From JBJKPP01 sp046706145 (lineage in GTDB: Bacteria > Bacteroidota > Ignavibacteria > Ignavibacteriales > Ignavibacteriaceae), in NCBI GenBank assembly GCA_046706145.1, contig JBJKPP010000286.1, positions 1 to 8,770 of the forward strand: a DNA stretch of 8,770 nt. Reading direction: 5' to 3'. Positions 6,050 to 8,770 of this stretch are shown here, one piece after another. Numbering within the stretch: position 1 is the stretch's first letter; each line of letters starts with the position of its first letter. The translations under genes were made by a program, and so were the position numbers. The notes beneath the pieces are model-generated. The model saw nothing but the letters and a program-made list of their open reading frames with translations. It had not been told where the DNA came from and searched no databases.

Positions 6050-7555
6050 ATGAGATATAGATTTCTAGTGTTTGTATTTGCTTTTGGTGTTTTTGGATAT
6101 TCTTCTTTTGCTCAAAGTGAAGCAAAACTTTCGGTTACTGTTCCTTCTACAGGTGAACTTGTTATAGTCATTCAATCTGAGTTTCATAAGCAGTTCGGTG
6201 TAGCTTGTCCCCTGACATATAAAATAGATGTACCTGTTGGTTCCAGCAGCTTGAAGGTTATGGAAAAACATGCCTCCGCAGATAATTGGAGCCAAATAAT
6301 AGAAAAAAGTTCATCGGATATTTTTAACAAAATTGAAGCAGTACGGTTTGATTACTCTAATGACAATGCTTATGTATCAGCTGCTTTTTCAGGAATTAGT
6401 GACACTCTTTATCTAAAAATCCTTGACTCAAATAATAATCCCGTATCAATAAATTATAAAGGTATTACCAAGTATTATGACAATAGGCAAGCTGCCGTTA
6501 CAGTCACTTTCGATGATTGGGAAGATTGGAATGCTCCCAGGGTCCCTCCTTTAGTTCATTTATTCACTTCACATGGGCTTTATCTGACTGGTGGTATAAT
6601 TACTGGTTCCTGTTCGGGCTCTACATGGCGGCAGATACAAGCAGAAGTTGATTCTGGATATGTAGAGGCTGCTTCCCATAGCCGCACTCATCCGGCAACA
6701 CCTTATTCTGATCCTTCAGGCGAAGTTAATGGATCTTATGATGATATTCTTAATCATATTATATTGCCCTCACCATATAACGTTGGGGGAAAAGAATATA
6801 TATATACATGGATAGCTCCATATGGAGATTATGATTCAACTGTTGATTCATTATTGGAAATTTCTGGGTATTTAGCACCAAGGGTATATGCGAATCTTGA
6901 TACAACCAGCCCGCGTATTTATGTTTATGGGGATTCAACACTGAGCGCGTGGGATAGTTCAAGAAATCACTTCAAACCATTTTTCCCTACTGTTGAGCTG
7001 GGCGCTCCAAGCTGGGGCGGTGGTGATACGAGTCTTGTTTCACTGGACAGTTTATTTGATGTTGTTGTAGCAAAAGGAGATGTCTATCATTGTATGTGGC
7101 ATCCTCAAGTAATTATCTCTGATATTAATAAAAGATACTTAAATGACCATATCGATTATATTAGTGGGCGTAAGAATATTTGGTATGTGAACCTTGGAAT
7201 TTTATACCTCTATCATCTGGTTCAAATGGAAAATAGTTCTGGAACTACAACTGGTATAGCTTCGTCTGCTAAAATACCTTCTACTTTTAGATTGTTACAA
7301 AATTATCCTAATCCTTTTAATCCGACAACTACTATAACTTATTCACTTGCGGAAAAGAGTAACGTTAAGCTTACAATTTATGATATACTTGGGAGACAAA
7401 TTCAAACATTGTTTGAAGGTCAGCAGAATTCAGGAACTCACACTTATAGATTTAATGCTTCAAATTTAAGCAGCGGAATCTATTTTTACACAATGGAAGC
7501 CAACGATGGAGAAAGAACTTACAAGGATGTAAAAAAAATGATTTTGCTTAAATAA
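6050..7555 (+). CDS. Secreted NodB-type polysaccharide deacetylase-like protein with T9SS sorting domain
   Basis: This 501-residue protein has a signal peptide (about 1-22, ending SSFAQ). An N-terminal beta-rich region of unknown role (about 23-145) follows, then a NodB-homology domain. Its motifs are TFDD (153-156), whose second Asp is a usual metal ligand; SHSRTHP with His210 and His214 as metal ligands; APYG (256-259) at motif 3; and HCMWHP (347-352) with His351 as the likely catalytic His. This family removes acetyl groups from N- or O-acetylated polysaccharides using a divalent metal. After a Ser/Thr-rich linker, residues 413-501 form a type A T9SS C-terminal domain (LLQNYPNPFNP, YDILGRQ, SSGIYFYTM, KKMILLK), so the protein is sent across the outer membrane to the surface or medium. 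AAAGGGGA (6031-6038) precedes the ATG at slightly long spacing. The substrate is unknown. Co-transcription with the preceding gene is possible. Confidence 0.85.
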   Translation: MRYRFLVFVFAFGVFGYSSFAQSEAKLSVTVPSTGELVIVIQSEFHKQFGVACPLTYKIDVPVGSSSLKVMEKHASADNWSQIIEKSSSDIFNKIEAVRFDYSNDNAYVSAAFSGISDTLYLKILDSNNNPVSINYKGITKYYDNRQAAVTVTFDDWEDWNAPRVPPLVHLFTSHGLYLTGGIITGSCSGSTWRQIQAEVDSGYVEAASHSRTHPATPYSDPSGEVNGSYDDILNHIILPSPYNVGGKEYIYTWIAPYGDYDSTVDSLLEISGYLAPRVYANLDTTSPRIYVYGDSTLSAWDSSRNHFKPFFPTVELGAPSWGGGDTSLVSLDSLFDVVVAKGDVYHCMWHPQVIISDINKRYLNDHIDYISGRKNIWYVNLGILYLYHLVQMENSSGTTTGIASSAKIPSTFRLLQNYPNPFNPTTTITYSLAEKSNVKLTIYDILGRQIQTLFEGQQNSGTHTYRFNASNLSSGIYFYTMEANDGERTYKDVKKMILLK

Positions 7556-7585
7556 GCTGGCTCATTGTTCTTTTCAACTAAATTA

Positions 7586-7603
7586 ATATTCTCACCAGAA
7601 TAT
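7586..7603. terminator. Weak hairpin between convergent genes
   Basis: ATATTCT (7586-7592) and AGAATAT (7597-7603) form a 7-base-pair stem with a CACC loop in the 52-base gap between the convergent deacetylase and VOC genes. On the minus strand it is followed by a TTAATTTAG tail. The stem is AT-rich with one G-C pair, so it would be a weak terminator at best. Confidence 0.3.
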
Positions 7604-7607
7604 AAAA

Positions 7608-7958
7608 TCAATTCTTCTGAAACAAACCTATAATGTTCCCGCTAACATCTTTGATGAGGCCATAATATCCCATAGCAGGAATAATAGTTCTCTTTCTGAA
7701 GATTTTTCCGCCGGCTTGTTCTGCTATAAGAAGAATAGAATCAATGTCATCTACTTTTATATGAAATATAGTTGAGTTGCCTTCTTTAACAGTATCGACT
7801 TTTCTTAACCCCACTGTTAATCCGCCATGAGAATTATAGAGAAAGTAGCCGTTGCCAAAAGGTTTAAATTCCCATCCAAACAATTTGTTAAAAAAATCTT
7901 TAGACTTATTTATATCTATAGAAGGAATTTCTACGTGAGATATTTCAGTTATTGCCAT
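7608..7958 (-). CDS. VOC family (glyoxalase/bleomycin-resistance fold) protein
   Basis: This 116-residue cytosolic protein forms one VOC module made of two beta-alpha-beta-beta-beta units. ISHVEIPSIDINKSKDFFNKLFGWEF (6-31) is the N-terminal half, with His8 at the first metal position. IFHIKVDDID (64-73, His66) starts the second half, and YYGLIKDVSGNIIGLFQ ends it. Where classical glyoxalases have a metal-binding Glu near the end, this protein has Gly111 (GNIIGLFQ), a form common in the FGWEF-type subgroup whose substrates are mostly unknown. The metal site may therefore be incomplete, and no reaction is assigned. AAAGGGG, seven bases before the ATG on the minus strand (complement around 7965-7972), supports the start. 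It is convergent with the deacetylase gene and appears to be a single-gene unit. Confidence 0.88.
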   Translation of the reverse strand: MAITEISHVEIPSIDINKSKDFFNKLFGWEFKPFGNGYFLYNSHGGLTVGLRKVDTVKEGNSTIFHIKVDDIDSILLIAEQAGGKIFRKRTIIPAMGYYGLIKDVSGNIIGLFQKN

Positions 7959-7985
7959 TTTTAACCCCTTTATTGTTATGCTGCA

Positions 7986-7991
7986 ATTATA
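7986..7991 (-). promoter_or_regulatory. Possible -10 box of the VOC gene
   Basis: The complement of 7986-7991 reads TATAAT, a perfect -10 hexamer. It would place the transcription start about 20 bases before the VOC start codon. No good -35 box is seen 16-18 bases further upstream, so the call is tentative. Confidence 0.3.
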
Positions 7992-8109
7992 TATTAGTTT
8001 ATGTTTAAAATTTACTTACCATCGAAAGCAAAATCAAATTTGATAGTTTATACGCGTAGAATAATTGTTATTATATAAAATGATTGATAAAACTATATCA
8101 ATAAAATAG

Positions 8110-8141
8110 TAATAGGGATAAACCGTAGTTTATCCCTATTA
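8110..8141 (-). terminator. Rho-independent terminator of the right-edge gene
   Basis: AATAGGGATAAAC (8111-8123) and GTTTATCCCTATT (8128-8140) form a perfect 13-base-pair stem (14 with T8110/A8141) around a CGTA loop (8124-8127). On the minus strand the hairpin comes 15 bases after the stop codon of the right-edge gene and is followed by CTATTTTATTG, a T-rich tail. Position and orientation fit termination of that gene. Confidence 0.75.
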
Positions 8142-8155
8142 TATAAAAAATCCAC

Positions 8156-8770
8156 TCAAGGAGCCTGTACAATCACAATTTCAAATGGTTGAAGTTCAAG
8201 AGAAACGTTAGTTATTGTGGGGCCGCCATACTTTACATATTTCGTGTCTTGAGTAACCCTCAACTGTTCCTTATTTACTAATTCCTTCCAACCTGCAGTT
8301 TGAAGTTTTTTAACAAACCTTAATGAAACTGGTGCTTTTTGATTACTCATATTATAAAGCACATATTGGTTATCGCCGAAAAGATACATCCCCACCTTGC
8401 CGGGCCCATCTAATTGGACTCCAAGGTCTTTGTAAAACGGTTGACGGATAGCATCGAGCACTTTTGTTGGAAGTTCTAGCATATCATAGCTATTACTCGG
8501 TATATTCAAGATATAGATGGTTCCATTGAGATAGGGTACTCTCATCAGAACAGAAAAATCATAATCCTCACGACTAAGTGTTACATCCCTGCTTTCAGGC
8601 CAGGTACCTGCTTCAATGCCAGGAAAAGTAAATGATCTGTCAGCATCAACAGTCTCCTCACTATATCCCTGAAGCAAACCAAAAGTGGATGAACTAACTT
8701 GCCCATTGTATGGTAACAGATTCAATACATGTTTGAATTCTGTTCCCTGTTCAGCCAGCTTCTTCCAAAG
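8156..8770 (-). CDS. C-terminal part of an unrecognised protein (partial, runs off the right edge)
   Basis: The frame is open from the TGA at 8156-8158 to the window edge, giving about 204 residues of the C-terminus and no true start. The in-frame TTG at 8723-8725 is unlikely to be the start because coding sequence continues upstream as LWKKLAEQGTEFKHV. I do not recognise the family with certainty. The segment is rich in beta-strand patterns: DFSVLMRVPYLNGTIYILNIPSNSYDML, then GKVGMYLFGDNQYVLYNMSNQKAPVSLRF, ending VSLELQPFEIVIVQ. That last pattern resembles the C-terminal beta-sandwich that closes many multidomain glycoside hydrolases, where strands end with a 'L.L.P.E..V' motif. This is only a resemblance. 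No membrane segment, T9SS sorting domain or catalytic motif is visible. A terminator follows at 8110-8141. Confidence 0.75.
   Translation of the reverse strand, partial: LWKKLAEQGTEFKHVLNLLPYNGQVSSSTFGLLQGYSEETVDADRSFTFPGIEAGTWPESRDVTLSREDYDFSVLMRVPYLNGTIYILNIPSNSYDMLELPTKVLDAIRQPFYKDLGVQLDGPGKVGMYLFGDNQYVLYNMSNQKAPVSLRFVKKLQTAGWKELVNKEQLRVTQDTKYVKYGGPTITNVSLELQPFEIVIVQAP

Noticed and set aside
5838..6125. 95-codon minus-strand frame between the two exported-enzyme genes
   Set aside because: It is antisense to the end of one gene and the start of the next, and has no ribosome binding site or family resemblance.
6759..6962. 67-codon minus-strand frame within the deacetylase gene
   Set aside because: It is antisense to conserved NodB-domain codons and its composition is unlike a real protein.
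8033..8044. 12-base palindrome ATCAAATTTGAT, and nearby ATTGATA/TATCAAT arms at 8083-8102, as operator candidates
   Set aside because: Short AT-only or nearly AT-only palindromes are expected by chance in this intergenic DNA, and neither is placed convincingly relative to a promoter.
1..8770. Novel defence system, mobile element or CRISPR array
   Set aside because: No transposase, integrase, phage gene, toxin-antitoxin pair, nuclease/helicase cassette, terminal repeats or spaced direct repeats were seen. All recognised genes are metabolic, transport or secreted-enzyme types.

Overview
The window is AT-rich and carries compact bacterial genes. It most likely comes from the Bacteroidota/Chlorobiota group, and an Ignavibacteria-like organism is the best guess. 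The main reason is the C-terminal secretion domain at the end of the 6050-7555 gene: its LLQNYPNPFNPTT opening and YDILGRQ...LSSGIYFYTM pattern are typical of type IX secretion (T9SS) cargo in that lineage. Ribosome binding sites are clear (AAAGGGGA, GGAGGAG). The one convincing promoter is sigma70-like (TTGACA-17-TATTTT), not the classic Bacteroides -33/-7 type. The taxonomic call is an inference from sequence style only.

Layout from left to right. Bases 1-114 are the 3' end of a Cys/Met-metabolism PLP enzyme. After a 257-base AT-rich leader comes a PfkB-family sugar kinase, best read as 2-keto-3-deoxygluconate kinase (372-1454, +). It converges on a feoAB ferrous iron uptake operon on the minus strand (feoA 3496-3729, feoB 1487-3526, overlapping by 31 bases). 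The short gap between kinase and feoB holds an inverted repeat that may act as a two-way terminator. Upstream of feoA is a good promoter, with a 23-base near-perfect palindrome over the predicted transcription start, as expected for a metal-responsive repressor site.

Divergent from feoA are two genes for exported proteins on the plus strand: a glutaminase A-like (DUF4964/DUF5127/DUF4965/DUF1793) protein (3912-5966), which probably starts at a TTG codon, and a NodB-type polysaccharide deacetylase-like protein with a T9SS sorting domain (6050-7555). They are 83 bases apart and could be co-transcribed. A small VOC/glyoxalase-fold protein (7608-7958, -) converges on them. At the right edge is the C-terminal part of an unrecognised protein (8156-8770, -), followed by a strong 13-base-pair hairpin terminator.

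Functionally this looks like ordinary chromosome of a heterotroph that degrades polymers: sugar-acid catabolism, iron uptake and secreted hydrolase-type enzymes. I see no tRNA, rRNA, CRISPR array, insertion sequence or phage gene, and no convincing undescribed multi-gene system. The points most worth a second look are the feo operator, the TTG start, the altered G4 motif of FeoB, and the uncharacterised pair of secreted enzymes.
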